DNA of 64,000 nucleotides, from positions 100,345-164,344 of the forward strand of contig CALCLY010000012.1 in NCBI GenBank assembly GCA_937966555.1, in the 5' to 3' direction. The DNA comes from CALCLY01 sp900552775. Its GTDB lineage: Bacteria; Bacillota; Clostridia; UMGS1883; UMGS1540. Of the stretch, positions 18,440 to 29,242 are shown one piece after another (positions within the stretch are counted from its first letter, which is position 1; the number at the start of each line of letters is the position of its first letter). Under the pieces are notes generated by a model. The model did not search any database. It was not told the origin of the DNA and saw only the letters and a list, made by a program, of their open reading frames with translations. Made by a program: the position numbers and the translations under genes.

Positions 18440-21400
18440 TTGTATTTAAAAAGTTTTAAGCTGATTGCGGATTTATATAATAAAATTAACAGCGAAAATA
18501 CGGAAAATATCACGCCGTTTCAGGAATGGCTGCTTGATAATTTTTATATTATAGAGCGTGAATACCGTGTTGCAAAAAGTGCGCTCAGAGGTATCGGCAA
18601 ACTTAATATTCGTTATAAAAAAGGCAAGCCTTGTGTTTACATGGCTGCGGAGGAGGCTCTCGCAGGTTTTAATTTCAAAGCCGAAAAATATTCAGTTTTA
18701 TTATATTTAAGAGAAGACGGCAAAAGTTTTCAAATGACAACTGATGAACTTTACATTTTTCCGGTTATGCTCAAAGCGGCAATTATTGATAAAATAGCTG
18801 AAGTTTGCAAAGACGGTACAGATAAAGACGGTGTGATGATAGGAAGGCTTATTACGTCTTTCAGAAGCATAAATGACATCAACTGGTCAAAAGAATTTAC
18901 AAGTCTTTGTATAACGGACAAGGTGCTGTCTGAGGGTAAGCCCGAATATAATTTACTTTCGGATAATTCCAAGAGTGAATACAGAAGAAAAATATCTTAT
19001 ATTTCAAAAAAAAGCAGTGTTAGCGAAGAAAAGATTGCCGAAGAAGTCCTGAAAAGCACAATCAGAAAAAAAGGACGTGAATCATCGGTAGGTTATTATC
19101 TGCTCGGAGAAGGATATAAAAACTTTGCAAAAAAATATATAAATTCGGTTCCGATTTACGGAAGAAGCGACCTGTATACGGCGATTGTACTCGGTTTAAC
19201 TGCCGCCTTATTTATTCTGCTTTGCGCGTTTGGCGGCTGTGTAAACGCTGCGTTTATGCTGATAGTACCAATATCCGAAATAGCGGTTGAGACAATAAAT
19301 TATATATATCTTAAAGTTTATAAGCCAAGCAGCTTGCCTGCTTTTTCTTTAGAGGACGGTATACCGCCGGAAGGCAAAAGTGCAGTGGCATATCCGGTGC
19401 TTATTTCGTCAAAGAAAAGCGCTGCGGATTCATGCGAAACACTTGAGGTTTGCTATGCGGCAAATAAGGATGATAATTTAAATTTTGTTCTTCTGGCCGA
19501 TTTGCCCGAATCGGACTGCAGGCAAAACAGAGACGATGAAGAAATAATCGGTGCTGCTACGGAGGGAATAACAAGACTTAACGAAAAATACGGCAGCCGT
19601 TTTTTCCTTTTAATACGAGAGAGAGTATACAGTAAAGCACAGGGAAAATGGATGGGCTTTGAGAGAAAACGCGGAGCCTTGCTGAATTTTGCGGAATTTC
19701 TCCAGGGAAACGGCGATTTTATGATTAAAATCGGAGAAATGAACAATCTTGCGGATACCAAATATATAATCACTCTTGACGCCGATTCCGTTCTTGAAAA
19801 AGACGGTGCAAAAAAGCTTATAGGCACCATGATTCATCCTTTGTGTAAACCGGTTATTGACAGTAAAAGTAAAACGGTTAAAGAAGGTTACGGGATTATT
19901 AAACCCAAAGTGGGTATAAATGCGCATAGTGCCTCCGTGAATCTTTTTTCGAGAATTTTTGCGGGTCCCGGAGGAGTTGACCCGTACTCTTATGCGGAGA
20001 CTGATTTATATATGAATGTTTTCGGCGAAGCTATTTTCACGGGTAAAGGAATAATTGATGTCAACGCTCTTACGTCATGCACCAAAAAAGCAATTCCGAG
20101 TGACACTGTTTTAAGCCATGATTTACTTGAAGGAGCATATCTTCGGTGCGGAATTTGCTCGGAAACGGAGATTTTTGATTCTTTTCCGCAAGATTACGGA
20201 AGCTATATAAAAAGACAGCACCGCTGGGTGCGGGGTGACTGGCAGCTTATAAAATGGCTTTTCGGACATGTTGAAAATGCGGACGGAGAAAAAACATCAA
20301 ATCCGCTTTCCGTACTATCACGCTGGAAAATATTTGATAACCTGAGAAGAAGCTTTGTGGCACCTGCTATTATGTTTGCGCTTGTTTTCGGGTGTTTGTT
20401 TGCGCCGGAATGTATGGAAATAATTCTTTCGGTTTCGCTTGCGGCTGTTTTTATGCCTGTTGTGATTTATATTTTTGACAAAATTATTTCAGGTAATATA
20501 CATTTTGCACTCGAAAAAAGGTTTTCCGATTCATTATACGGGATAAAAGCTGTCTTTTACAAATGCATTATGGAGTTTATTTTTTTGGCACAAAATGCAT
20601 CGATATCGTTTGATGCAGCGGCAAGAAGTGTTATAAGAATCTTTTTCACAAAGAAAAACACTCTTCAATGGATCACGGCTGCGGATGCGGAGCGGACAAA
20701 AGCCAAAAGTATTTTAAGTTACTACAGTCTCATGAAAATGTCGATGAGTTATGTGCTCGGAGCACTTTTGCTTCCGCTTTTTTTCTGCCCGCAATATACG
20801 GGAGTCGGGGTGATACTGGCTATAATATGGAGTGCTGCGCCTTTTGTGGCATATTTTATAAGCCGTGAAGATGATGAAGAAAATGCGGAAATCAAAAAAA
20901 GCGACAAAGAATTCCTTGTTGACACCGCCAAAAGAATTTGGAATTTTTTTGCTGATTATACAACTCAAAACGATAATTTTCTGCCGCCTGACAATATTCA
21001 GCTCAGACCGTACAAAGGAGCCGCTCACAGAACAAGCCCGACAAATATCGGACTTTATATGCTTACGGTTGTGGGGGCGAAAGACCTTGGTTTTATAAGT
21101 ATTGAAGAGATGGAAAAAAGATTGTCGGATACACTTGAAACTTTGGAGCAGCTTGAAAAATGGCGCGGGCACTTGCTGAACTGGTATAATACTCAAACAC
21201 TGGAACCTCTTTATCCGCGCTATGTATCAACCGTTGACAGCGGAAATTTTATTTGTTATCTCATAGCGGTATGTGCCGCAGTGTATGAATACGCGGGTGA
21301 AAGAAGCGAAAAACTCGTTATGAGAATAAAAAAACTGATTTCGGAAACAAAATTTAATGTTCTTTTTGATAGTGACAAAGGTTTGTTTTCCGTTGGCTTC

Positions 21401-24400
21401 AGTGTGGATGAAAACAAATTGAGCAATTCATATTATGATATGCTCGAAAGTGAAGCGCGGCAAACCGTGTTTTTAAGTGTCGCCCGCGGAGAAATTAAAA
21501 CTGAATCATGGTTCCGCCTTTCAAGAAGTCTTGTATCAAATGACGGGTATTTCGGACTTGTTTCATGGACCGGAACAATGTTTGAGTATTTTATGCCTTT
21601 GATTTTAATGCGAGAATATAAAAATACGCTTCTTTATGAAAGCAGCCGTTTTGCAATCAGGTCACAAAAAAAGTTTGCGGCAAAAAGAGGTATGCCATGG
21701 GGTGTTTCCGAATCCGGTTTTTTTGGATTTGATGCATCAATGAATTATCAGTATAAAGCTTTCGGCATACCGTCTTTGGCTTTAAAACGCGGAATGATTC
21801 GGGAATGTGTTGCGGCACCGTATGCTACGCTTTTGGCACTTATGGTTGACACAGATGAGGCACTTAAAAATTTAAAGCGTTTAAAAAAACTCGGAGCAGT
21901 CGGAGAGTATGGATTTTATGAAGCTTTGGATTACACTGCGGGCAGAGTCGGGAATGAAAAATATGCCATTGTAAAAAGTTATATGGCACACCATCAGGGA
22001 ATGGGTTTTGCATCGGTGGTTAATGTACTTTGCCATAGTATTATGCAAAAACGATTTGAGAAGTTTCCGGAGGTTAAAGCCTGTCTTTCTCTTCTTTCCG
22101 AGCGCGTACCTGACGGAGTTTTAAAAAGCAAACCGCAGAACGAAAAATACCGCCGCAACAAAAAAGCTGTTCACAAAAATGAACCGTGTGTAAGAAATTT
22201 TTCGGGCGGCAAAAATCCTCTTCATATGCATGCTCTGTCAAATGGCACATACAGTCTTTTAATTGATGAGAGGGGGAGCGGAATAAGTTCGTTTGAGGGT
22301 ATAACATTTGAAAGAAAAAGACCGTATCCCGACGAGAAAAGCGGAAACAGAATTTTTATAAAAAAAGAAGACGGTGAAATCCTTGATGCCTATGGTGACA
22401 AATGCGTTTTCTCTTCGCATATGGCAGAATACTATACTGAAAACAGCGATTTCACATCAAATTTAAAGATTTGTGTAATAGCAGATGAAAGCGCGGAACT
22501 CAGGCGCCTTACCTTAATGAACTGCTCTTCGGAAGATGAAACATATGAAATCACTTCGTACAGAAATATATCTGTCAGTTCTTTCGCGGATGAAATAGCT
22601 CATCCGGCTTTTTCGGGGTTTTTTACAAAGACTTATTTTGAAAACGGCTGTCTTTTTGCCGAAAGAAAAAAGCGCGGGAAAAATGAAAAAGCATTCACAT
22701 GCTTTGCAAATGTATTTGCCGAAGGCGGAGAAAAGTGTAATTTTCAGTACGATACAGACAGGGCTGCTTTTTTGGGACGAGGCATCAATGAAGAACATCA
22801 GCTTAAGAAGAACATGTCACGGATTCTTTCTGAAAGCTTTGGGAATATTCTTGATCCATGTTTTGCAATAAGGGTTAAAATAACTGTAAAGAGCGGTGAA
22901 AGTGCTTCTTTGAATTTTGTAAGCGGAATATGCGAGACTTTTTCAGATGCAAAAAGAGCTGCCGAAAAACTCAAAGTACCGCAAAACATAATTTCTGTTT
23001 TTGATGAAGCATATAAATATGAGAAACTGAAACCCATTAAGCTGTCGGAAGGAGACGAAAAACTCTTTCTGCGCTTGCTTCCGCAGATATACTACAGTGT
23101 TTTTAAAAGCAGAATCATTAAAGAAAATATCAGAAAAAATTCACTTCCCATTAATGAACTTTGGAAACTCGGCATATCGGGCGATAATCCGATTATTACT
23201 GTTTTGGCAGACAAAGATGTTGATGTAAAAATTTTGGAACAATGCGGGCGCGCGCATGATTTCTGGAACTATAAAGGTATTAAAAACGATATTGTATTTT
23301 TATGCAATGATAAAATAGGTTATGAAACGCCCGCACTTCAAAATGTAAGGGCTGCTGCCGGGCTTAAAGATACCGACAAAGGAAACGGCTTATATATATT
23401 AAACTCTCAGGCTTTGTCTGCGGCAGATAAAGAACTTATTTTCGCCGCATCTTCTCTTATATGCGGCAAAGCAGGACTTGAGAAATGCTGCATTGATAAT
23501 TTTGATATTGCAGAAAAAAATATTAAAATTGCGGAGCGGACAGATTGTATTCCGGACTTTAATGCAGAATTTTTCAACGGGTTCGGCGGATTTGTCAAAA
23601 ACGGCACCGAATATGCAATAATAAACCGAGGAACACTCCCGCCGGCACCGTGGGTTAATGTAATAGCCAATGAAAATTTCGGAACGTTGCTTAGCGATAC
23701 CGGAGGAGGATACACATGGTACGGAAACAGCCGTGAAATGCGCCTTACTCCTTGGAAGAACGATGCGATATCCGACACGGTGTTTGAGGGCATTGCTGTG
23801 GAAGAAAACAGCGAGTATTGGTCGCCTCAGCAAGGGGTGTTTGAAGAAGAAGGCGTGTTTACTGTACGGCACGGACAAGGTTTTACAGCTTATGAGAGAT
23901 ACGGAAATACGGATGCATGCGTAAAAATTTTTGTTCCGAGAGAAGACAGTGTTAAAATTGTATCTGTCCGCTTGAAAAACAATGAAAAAATCCCGAAAAC
24001 ACTTAAAGCTTTTTACTTTTTAAAGCCGCTGCTCGGTGTGAATATTTACGAAAGCGGCGGCAGACTATACGCGTATACAAAACAAGACATGGTTTTCTGC
24101 AAAAATTCTTTTGCGGGAAACAGTATTATGTTTTTGGGCGGAGAGAAAAGCGGGATTTATTTTCCGCTGACAAATTCCGTAACCGATAAGGCTTGTGCGG
24201 AGTGTATGTATATTTTTTCGGAAGCCGAAGTTTCGCTAAAATCCGGTGAGGAAAAAGAAATTGTGTTTATTCTCGGCGCCGGGGAAAACGAAAACGAGTG
24301 TATAAGCCTTTTTGGCAAATACAGCAAAAACACGGATAAAATTTGGGAAGACACACAAAAGTTTCGCAAAGAGTTTAATTCAATAACCGTACAAAGCGGA

Positions 24401-25831
24401 AATAGGCAGTTTGACATTATGGTTGGCGGATGGCTGTTGTATCAGGTGACATCGTGCAGGCTTTTCGGACGTACCGGTTTTTATCAGTCTGGGGGTGCGT
24501 TTGGTTTTCGCGATCAGCTTCAGGATACTCTTTCGCTTCTCTACTCAAAGCCTGATATTTGCAGAAAGCAGATTTTAAGATGTGCCGCACACCAGTTCTC
24601 GGAAGGTGATGTTCTGCATTGGTGGCACGAAGGAGAAAAGGAAAAAGGAGTCAGAACAACATTTTCCGATGACAGACTTTGGCTGCCGTATGTAACGGCG
24701 GAATATGTAAAAATAACCGGAGACAAAAGTGTACTTTATGAAAAGGTACCGTTTATTAAAGGTCCTTCGGTAACAATTGAAGAACCTGAAAAATATTTTG
24801 AAATAACTGAGCGCACGGAAGGTGAGACTTTATACGAACACTGTATAAAGGCGATAGAAATTTCGCTAAAATTCGGCATACACGGGTTGCCGCTTATGGG
24901 AGGCGGAGACTGGAATGACGGTATGAATAAAATAGGCGAAGAGGGAAAAGGAGAGAGCGTATTTGTTGCATGGTTCTTAATAGAAACTCTTTTGAATTTT
25001 TCACCGATTTGCAAAGAGTTAGGAGACGATGAAAAGGCAGCATCATTTTTGGAAACAGCAGAAAAAATTAAAGTTTCGGTAAATGAGAACGCATGGGACG
25101 GAGAATGGTTCAGAAGAGCGTACTATGACAACGGAACGCCTGTAGGATCCGCTGATGAAGAATGCTGTAAAATAGATTCGGTAAGTCAGTCATGGGCCGT
25201 TATATCCGGAGGGACCGACTCCAAAAGGGCAAAAAAAGCTTTTGAAAGTGCTTTTAAAATTTTGGCGAGTGATTCTTTGGGGATAATAAAGCTTTTGACA
25301 CCTCCTTTCACGGGCGAAGGCAAAAATCCGGGATATATTGCCTCGTACCCCGAGGGTATACGTGAAAACGGAGGACAGTATACTCATGCTGCGGTTTGGC
25401 TTGCAATAGCCGCCGCAATACTCGGCGAAGATGATGCGGCATGGACATTGTGCGAAATGCTTAATCCCATAAATCACAGTTCATCAAAAATTCTATGCGG
25501 AGTATATAAAGTTGAGCCTTATGTTATGGCGGCAGATATTTATTCCGTTTCGCCCTATGAAGGAAGAGGAGGGTGGACATGGTATACCGGTGCCGCGGCA
25601 TGGATGTATAAGCTCTGTGTGGAATTTATTTTGGGATTTAAGAAAGAAGGAGATTATGTTTGGTTTGAGCCGCATTTGCCATCGCATATCAGCAGCTTTA
25701 CTTTAAGCTACAGATACGGCAATGCCTTATATAAGTTTTATGTGTCAAAAGGTGAAGAAACAAGCGGAAAAATTAAACTTTCGTATGATGGCTGTGAACA
25801 TGAAACGGTTTATGTTTATAAAGCAAATTGA
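18440..25831 (+). CDS. Cyclic beta-1,2-glucan synthase-like protein (GT84/GH94), 2463 aa
   Basis: A giant multidomain enzyme. Membrane segments lie near residues 245-290, 635-695 and 770-815. Between the first and second is a GT2/GT84-type transferase with ITLDADSVL (DxD near 445) and the QxxRW motif in RQHRWVRGDWQ (near 594). Residues about 830-1230 are a glucoamylase-like helical domain (SPTNIGLYML, TVDSGNF). The C-terminal half has the cellobiose-phosphorylase-like GH94 domains: RLTPWKNDAISD, GAFGFRDQLQD, LHWWHEGE and the catalytic GGGDWNDGMN (near 2155). This is the architecture of NdvB/Cgs, which makes and sizes beta-1,2-glucan at the membrane. The start is TTG 18440 with CTCGGGGGCG upstream. 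Confidence 0.82.
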   Translation: MYLKSFKLIADLYNKINSENTENITPFQEWLLDNFYIIEREYRVAKSALRGIGKLNIRYKKGKPCVYMAAEEALAGFNFKAEKYSVLLYLREDGKSFQMTTDELYIFPVMLKAAIIDKIAEVCKDGTDKDGVMIGRLITSFRSINDINWSKEFTSLCITDKVLSEGKPEYNLLSDNSKSEYRRKISYISKKSSVSEEKIAEEVLKSTIRKKGRESSVGYYLLGEGYKNFAKKYINSVPIYGRSDLYTAIVLGLTAALFILLCAFGGCVNAAFMLIVPISEIAVETINYIYLKVYKPSSLPAFSLEDGIPPEGKSAVAYPVLISSKKSAADSCETLEVCYAANKDDNLNFVLLADLPESDCRQNRDDEEIIGAATEGITRLNEKYGSRFFLLIRERVYSKAQGKWMGFERKRGALLNFAEFLQGNGDFMIKIGEMNNLADTKYIITLDADSVLEKDGAKKLIGTMIHPLCKPVIDSKSKTVKEGYGIIKPKVGINAHSASVNLFSRIFAGPGGVDPYSYAETDLYMNVFGEAIFTGKGIIDVNALTSCTKKAIPSDTVLSHDLLEGAYLRCGICSETEIFDSFPQDYGSYIKRQHRWVRGDWQLIKWLFGHVENADGEKTSNPLSVLSRWKIFDNLRRSFVAPAIMFALVFGCLFAPECMEIILSVSLAAVFMPVVIYIFDKIISGNIHFALEKRFSDSLYGIKAVFYKCIMEFIFLAQNASISFDAAARSVIRIFFTKKNTLQWITAADAERTKAKSILSYYSLMKMSMSYVLGALLLPLFFCPQYTGVGVILAIIWSAAPFVAYFISREDDEENAEIKKSDKEFLVDTAKRIWNFFADYTTQNDNFLPPDNIQLRPYKGAAHRTSPTNIGLYMLTVVGAKDLGFISIEEMEKRLSDTLETLEQLEKWRGHLLNWYNTQTLEPLYPRYVSTVDSGNFICYLIAVCAAVYEYAGERSEKLVMRIKKLISETKFNVLFDSDKGLFSVGFSVDENKLSNSYYDMLESEARQTVFLSVARGEIKTESWFRLSRSLVSNDGYFGLVSWTGTMFEYFMPLILMREYKNTLLYESSRFAIRSQKKFAAKRGMPWGVSESGFFGFDASMNYQYKAFGIPSLALKRGMIRECVAAPYATLLALMVDTDEALKNLKRLKKLGAVGEYGFYEALDYTAGRVGNEKYAIVKSYMAHHQGMGFASVVNVLCHSIMQKRFEKFPEVKACLSLLSERVPDGVLKSKPQNEKYRRNKKAVHKNEPCVRNFSGGKNPLHMHALSNGTYSLLIDERGSGISSFEGITFERKRPYPDEKSGNRIFIKKEDGEILDAYGDKCVFSSHMAEYYTENSDFTSNLKICVIADESAELRRLTLMNCSSEDETYEITSYRNISVSSFADEIAHPAFSGFFTKTYFENGCLFAERKKRGKNEKAFTCFANVFAEGGEKCNFQYDTDRAAFLGRGINEEHQLKKNMSRILSESFGNILDPCFAIRVKITVKSGESASLNFVSGICETFSDAKRAAEKLKVPQNIISVFDEAYKYEKLKPIKLSEGDEKLFLRLLPQIYYSVFKSRIIKENIRKNSLPINELWKLGISGDNPIITVLADKDVDVKILEQCGRAHDFWNYKGIKNDIVFLCNDKIGYETPALQNVRAAAGLKDTDKGNGLYILNSQALSAADKELIFAASSLICGKAGLEKCCIDNFDIAEKNIKIAERTDCIPDFNAEFFNGFGGFVKNGTEYAIINRGTLPPAPWVNVIANENFGTLLSDTGGGYTWYGNSREMRLTPWKNDAISDTVFEGIAVEENSEYWSPQQGVFEEEGVFTVRHGQGFTAYERYGNTDACVKIFVPREDSVKIVSVRLKNNEKIPKTLKAFYFLKPLLGVNIYESGGRLYAYTKQDMVFCKNSFAGNSIMFLGGEKSGIYFPLTNSVTDKACAECMYIFSEAEVSLKSGEEKEIVFILGAGENENECISLFGKYSKNTDKIWEDTQKFRKEFNSITVQSGNRQFDIMVGGWLLYQVTSCRLFGRTGFYQSGGAFGFRDQLQDTLSLLYSKPDICRKQILRCAAHQFSEGDVLHWWHEGEKEKGVRTTFSDDRLWLPYVTAEYVKITGDKSVLYEKVPFIKGPSVTIEEPEKYFEITERTEGETLYEHCIKAIEISLKFGIHGLPLMGGGDWNDGMNKIGEEGKGESVFVAWFLIETLLNFSPICKELGDDEKAASFLETAEKIKVSVNENAWDGEWFRRAYYDNGTPVGSADEECCKIDSVSQSWAVISGGTDSKRAKKAFESAFKILASDSLGIIKLLTPPFTGEGKNPGYIASYPEGIRENGGQYTHAAVWLAIAAAILGEDDAAWTLCEMLNPINHSSSKILCGVYKVEPYVMAADIYSVSPYEGRGGWTWYTGAAAWMYKLCVEFILGFKKEGDYVWFEPHLPSHISSFTLSYRYGNALYKFYVSKGEETSGKIKLSYDGCEHETVYVYKAN

Positions 25832-25834
25832 TAA

Positions 25835-25875
25835 ATATAATGCGTCGGTTATAAAATCGGCGCATTATATTTTTA
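25835..25875 (+). terminator. Rho-independent terminator of the glucan synthase gene
   Basis: The arms ATATAATGCGTCG and CGGCGCATTATAT pair with one G-T, followed by TTTTTAT. Confidence 0.85.
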
Positions 25876-25891
25876 TATAAATTTTATTTTA

Positions 25892-25920
25892 TTTACAAAA
25901 CAAAAGATTTGTGATAAAAT
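25892..25920 (+). promoter_or_regulatory. Promoter of the 994-aa SLH protein gene
   Basis: TTTACA (25892-25897) and TAAAAT (25915-25920) are spaced by 17 bp, 31 bases before the GTG start. Confidence 0.65.
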
Positions 25921-25951
25921 AAAAATATAATTATGAAATGAGAGATGTGCC

Positions 25952-28936
25952 GTGATTAAAAAAATTATTTCAATTTTTACAGCAGTAATATTTTTGGTGC
26001 TTTTCGGCACAGTTTATGCCGAAAATGAATATATAAAAAACGGTGGTTTTGATGATGTAACACCTGAATTTTCAAATATGTATATAGACGGTGCCGCTCC
26101 GCTTGAGGGTATGTTTTGCGCAAATGTTTCTGATGCCGAGCCCGAAAAAGTACCGGGTGGTTTTCTTCACAGGTCACACTATATGGGAAATATTGAGCTT
26201 TCGGAAGGAAAGCTTTACGAAGTTTCAATGGCGGTAAGATCAAGCGAGGCTCCGGATTCCGTTCCCGATATGGATATAAGCTTTGAAGAATACAGAAATC
26301 GAATAACTGTTGCGGTTTATGGAATAGACAGCACGTGGAAAAAGGTTTCCGGGCTATTTATGACGGGCAAAAACGGAAGCTTTGAATTTGATATTGCTCT
26401 TTTGGCTCACAGTGAAGAGACATCGCTTTATATTGACAGCATAAGCATAAGAGAGGTAAGCGGCGCACCCGTTTCAATGAAAATTGAAGGTGCGAGGAGC
26501 CTTTTTGTGCCTGACAGCGGCGAGCTCCGGTATACTTACAGGGTCGTTGCGGTTAACGAAAAGGGGCGATCTATGCCGATAGTTCTCGGAGGAACTCTGT
26601 TTGTAAACGGAGATATGCCTTCGGGAGTTACTCTCGGAGATGACAATAAAATAACAGTGTCGTCGGATGCTGAAGCAGATACCGAATTTGAGCTTTGCGC
26701 AAATCCTCCGAGCGCCTTTTCAGGTCTGGCTTCGTGCGCTGCCACAATTAAGCTTGGTAAAAATTATATAGAAAACGGTGACTTTTCGGCGTACCCGTCT
26801 TTTTACGGATACTATGCCGAAAAAGGTTCTGTCAGAATCGAAGAGAAAGATGATATAAGAGTTGCTAAAATTGCAAGCGAGGAAACCGAAAACGGAGTTT
26901 TTGAATCAATAATATCAATTGATAAGACTTATCCGCTGAAAAAGGACAAGATGTATGTTTTCCATGCACTGGTTTTCAGTGATGATGAGTATTATTCCAA
27001 AGAAACCGAATGCAGCGGAAACAGTTTTGCAGAAAACGGAAGCATAAATATAGAAATTAAAAATGTCAGCCGTAACAAAACGGATATTTCAAGTGTTATT
27101 GAACTTTCCGATGAAGGAGTTTATGAGATAAAGCTGCTTTTTGAAAATGCGGATGAGCGGCCCGTGTACATAACAAATATCAGAATATTTGCGGAAGAAT
27201 ACAGACCGACAAGTATGGCTTTTATCGTTCCTTCGTATATTAATATACCGGAAAACGGTGAAATTTCATTGCCAATTAATTATGCGGCAAAAGATCAGTC
27301 CGGCAGAATTATGTCGGGTGAATCGGTTTCGGCACAGCTTGACATAAATTCGGCATTTGTTTCGGTAAACGAAAAAACTCTTACGGTAAAGGCTGGGGCG
27401 GCAGAAGGAGAATATAAAATACGTGCTTACTGTACATCGGATAAAGATGTTTATGACGAGCAGTCTTTTTATATAGGTACGGCACGTGTGGGTGACGGCG
27501 GATTTGAAAAATATATTCCGGGACATTTTTTTACCACGGCACAGCCTTCGGAAATTGATTTTGTAGGTGAGTTTAACGGCAATAAAGCCAAATACGGCAA
27601 AAAAATGTGCCGTTTAAAATTAAACGGTACTGTTTCTGCTTTGCTTGCGGACTCGGTTATGAAACTTGAAGCCGGAAAGGCATACGTTTTGAACGCATAT
27701 CTTGCTCAGAATGAAAACACATCGCCCGTTACGATGTCTGCTGTTTTTTATAATATAAATGCGCAGTCTCCTGAGGATAATATTGCTCTTTTGCAGCGTG
27801 AAATAAAATTCTCCGGTTCTGAAATACATGCTGTTTTTGTTCCGCAAAAAGATATAACCGGAAGATTGATGCTCGGATTTACAACATATTCATATGACGG
27901 GCAGGAAATTGCGATAGATAATGTTGATGTCACGGATGCGGTGGTTTCATGTGACAGCGTAGCGATTTCGGGTTATCCGTATCCCGAGATGCTTTTGAGC
28001 GGAAAACATGGTTTTTATTCAAATTTTGATACTGCCGAATACAGTACGTACAAATGGCTTTCGTCATCATCGCTTGACGGTGTTTATATCCCTATTGAAG
28101 GCGAAACACAGAGAACTTTGTCCGTTACATCGGACATGGTGGGTTCTTATATAAAGTTTGAGGTTTTTCCGGCATCTCTGAGCGGACCCGTTTACGGCGC
28201 TGCTGTTTCTTCACCTGCGGTTCTGATTTCCAAAAGACCGGAGGGAGGAGGAAATCCTATATACAGTGAAACAAAAGAAAATCAAAATGATGAGAACGAT
28301 ATCCGCGTTGATGAAAGTCTGGATCTTATAAAGAAAAAAGGACTTTTGGGAGTTGTGGATATTTATTCGCCAAGCTTTGATTCGCCGGTTTCGTTTGTTG
28401 ACATTCGGAATCACTGGGCAAAAAATGATGTGGATTTAATGAGTGCAGCAGGCATAATAAACGGAAACGGAAATATGCTGTTTGAACCGGATAAACCCAT
28501 AACAAGAGCAGAGTTTTGTGCGTTTACAATACGTGTTTTTTCGCTTGCTCCGCTTTATTATTCGGGGGGATATAAGGATGTTGGTGTCTGGGACTGGTAT
28601 GCCGGTGTTGCGGAGACTGCGTCGAAATATAATATAGCTGTAGGAAACGGCGAAGGAAGATTTTATCCGATGGCACCTATTACAAGAGAAGAAATGTGCG
28701 TTATGGTTATGAGAGCACTCCGCTTAGCCGGATTTAACGTTTCCGATTCCGACATAACTGTTTTTTCGGATAGGGATAGCATAAGCCCGTGGGCGGTTTC
28801 GTTTGTGGGAGGAGCGGTGAAGTGCGGCATTATTTCCGGAAGAGATGACAACAGGTTTGCTCCGCAGGAAAATGCGAGCCGCGCAGAAGCTGTTACTGCG
28901 TTGAGAAGAATGATAAACTATGTCATAAACAACTGA
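25952..28936 (+). CDS. Secreted SLH-domain protein with carbohydrate-binding-like modules, 994 aa
   Basis: A signal peptide is present (MIKKIISIFTAVIFLVLFG, cleavage near VYAEN). The body has three or more beta-sandwich modules, each opening with a pattern like YIKNGGFDDV, YIENGDFSAYP or RVGDGGFEKYIPG. These resemble CBM4/9-type carbohydrate-binding modules. Three SLH repeats end the protein (about residues 800-990: VDIRNHWAKNDVD, YKDVGVWDWY, FSDRDSISPWA, with ITRAEF, ITREEM and ASRAEA anchors). No catalytic domain is evident, so it is probably a polysaccharide-binding surface protein. The GTG start has GAGAGATG upstream. Confidence 0.82.
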   Translation: MIKKIISIFTAVIFLVLFGTVYAENEYIKNGGFDDVTPEFSNMYIDGAAPLEGMFCANVSDAEPEKVPGGFLHRSHYMGNIELSEGKLYEVSMAVRSSEAPDSVPDMDISFEEYRNRITVAVYGIDSTWKKVSGLFMTGKNGSFEFDIALLAHSEETSLYIDSISIREVSGAPVSMKIEGARSLFVPDSGELRYTYRVVAVNEKGRSMPIVLGGTLFVNGDMPSGVTLGDDNKITVSSDAEADTEFELCANPPSAFSGLASCAATIKLGKNYIENGDFSAYPSFYGYYAEKGSVRIEEKDDIRVAKIASEETENGVFESIISIDKTYPLKKDKMYVFHALVFSDDEYYSKETECSGNSFAENGSINIEIKNVSRNKTDISSVIELSDEGVYEIKLLFENADERPVYITNIRIFAEEYRPTSMAFIVPSYINIPENGEISLPINYAAKDQSGRIMSGESVSAQLDINSAFVSVNEKTLTVKAGAAEGEYKIRAYCTSDKDVYDEQSFYIGTARVGDGGFEKYIPGHFFTTAQPSEIDFVGEFNGNKAKYGKKMCRLKLNGTVSALLADSVMKLEAGKAYVLNAYLAQNENTSPVTMSAVFYNINAQSPEDNIALLQREIKFSGSEIHAVFVPQKDITGRLMLGFTTYSYDGQEIAIDNVDVTDAVVSCDSVAISGYPYPEMLLSGKHGFYSNFDTAEYSTYKWLSSSSLDGVYIPIEGETQRTLSVTSDMVGSYIKFEVFPASLSGPVYGAAVSSPAVLISKRPEGGGNPIYSETKENQNDENDIRVDESLDLIKKKGLLGVVDIYSPSFDSPVSFVDIRNHWAKNDVDLMSAAGIINGNGNMLFEPDKPITRAEFCAFTIRVFSLAPLYYSGGYKDVGVWDWYAGVAETASKYNIAVGNGEGRFYPMAPITREEMCVMVMRALRLAGFNVSDSDITVFSDRDSISPWAVSFVGGAVKCGIISGRDDNRFAPQENASRAEAVTALRRMINYVINN

Positions 28937-28969
28937 AACTTCATAGTATAATGTGAAGGGGGATTTGTG

Positions 28970-29182
28970 ATGCAGTATAATTCAAACAAATTTCCGGCAA
29001 ATTTTATGCCTTTTGCAGTTGTGGGGTTTATTCCTCTGACGCCCGATGCAGGTGTAAGTATAGCGGATTTGTTCAAAGTTTACGAAAAGAAAGATAAGGG
29101 ACAGGTAATTGATTCATTGCCCGGTGATGTGCAAATTCCAAACAGTTACATGAATATGCCCTATCCCGAAGATGATATTTAA
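28970..29182 (+). CDS. Small hypothetical protein, 70 aa
   Basis: AAGGGGGA (28956-28963) lies six bases before ATG 28970, so this start is preferred over GTG 28967. The product has a hydrophobic, proline-rich N-terminal half (PANFMPFAVVGFIPLTPDAG) and a charged C-terminal half ending NMPYPEDDI. I do not recognise it. It is 33 bp after the SLH protein gene and is followed by a terminator, so it probably ends that transcript. Confidence 0.6.
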   Translation: MQYNSNKFPANFMPFAVVGFIPLTPDAGVSIADLFKVYEKKDKGQVIDSLPGDVQIPNSYMNMPYPEDDI

Positions 29183-29193
29183 AATTAAACAGC

Positions 29194-29234
29194 TGCCAAA
29201 CCGGAAATTTATTCTTGGTTTGGCATTGTTTTTT
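29194..29234 (+). terminator. Rho-independent terminator before rho
   Basis: The arms TGCCAAACC (29194-29202) and GGTTTGGCA (29217-29225) are followed by TTGTTTTTT. Confidence 0.85.
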
Positions 29235-29242
29235 AAAAAAAC

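Noticed and set aside
28942..28949. CATAGTAT as a sigma-E -10 for the 70-aa gene
   Set aside because: Transcription would start inside its ribosome site, and no -35 is visible; the gene is more likely read from upstream.
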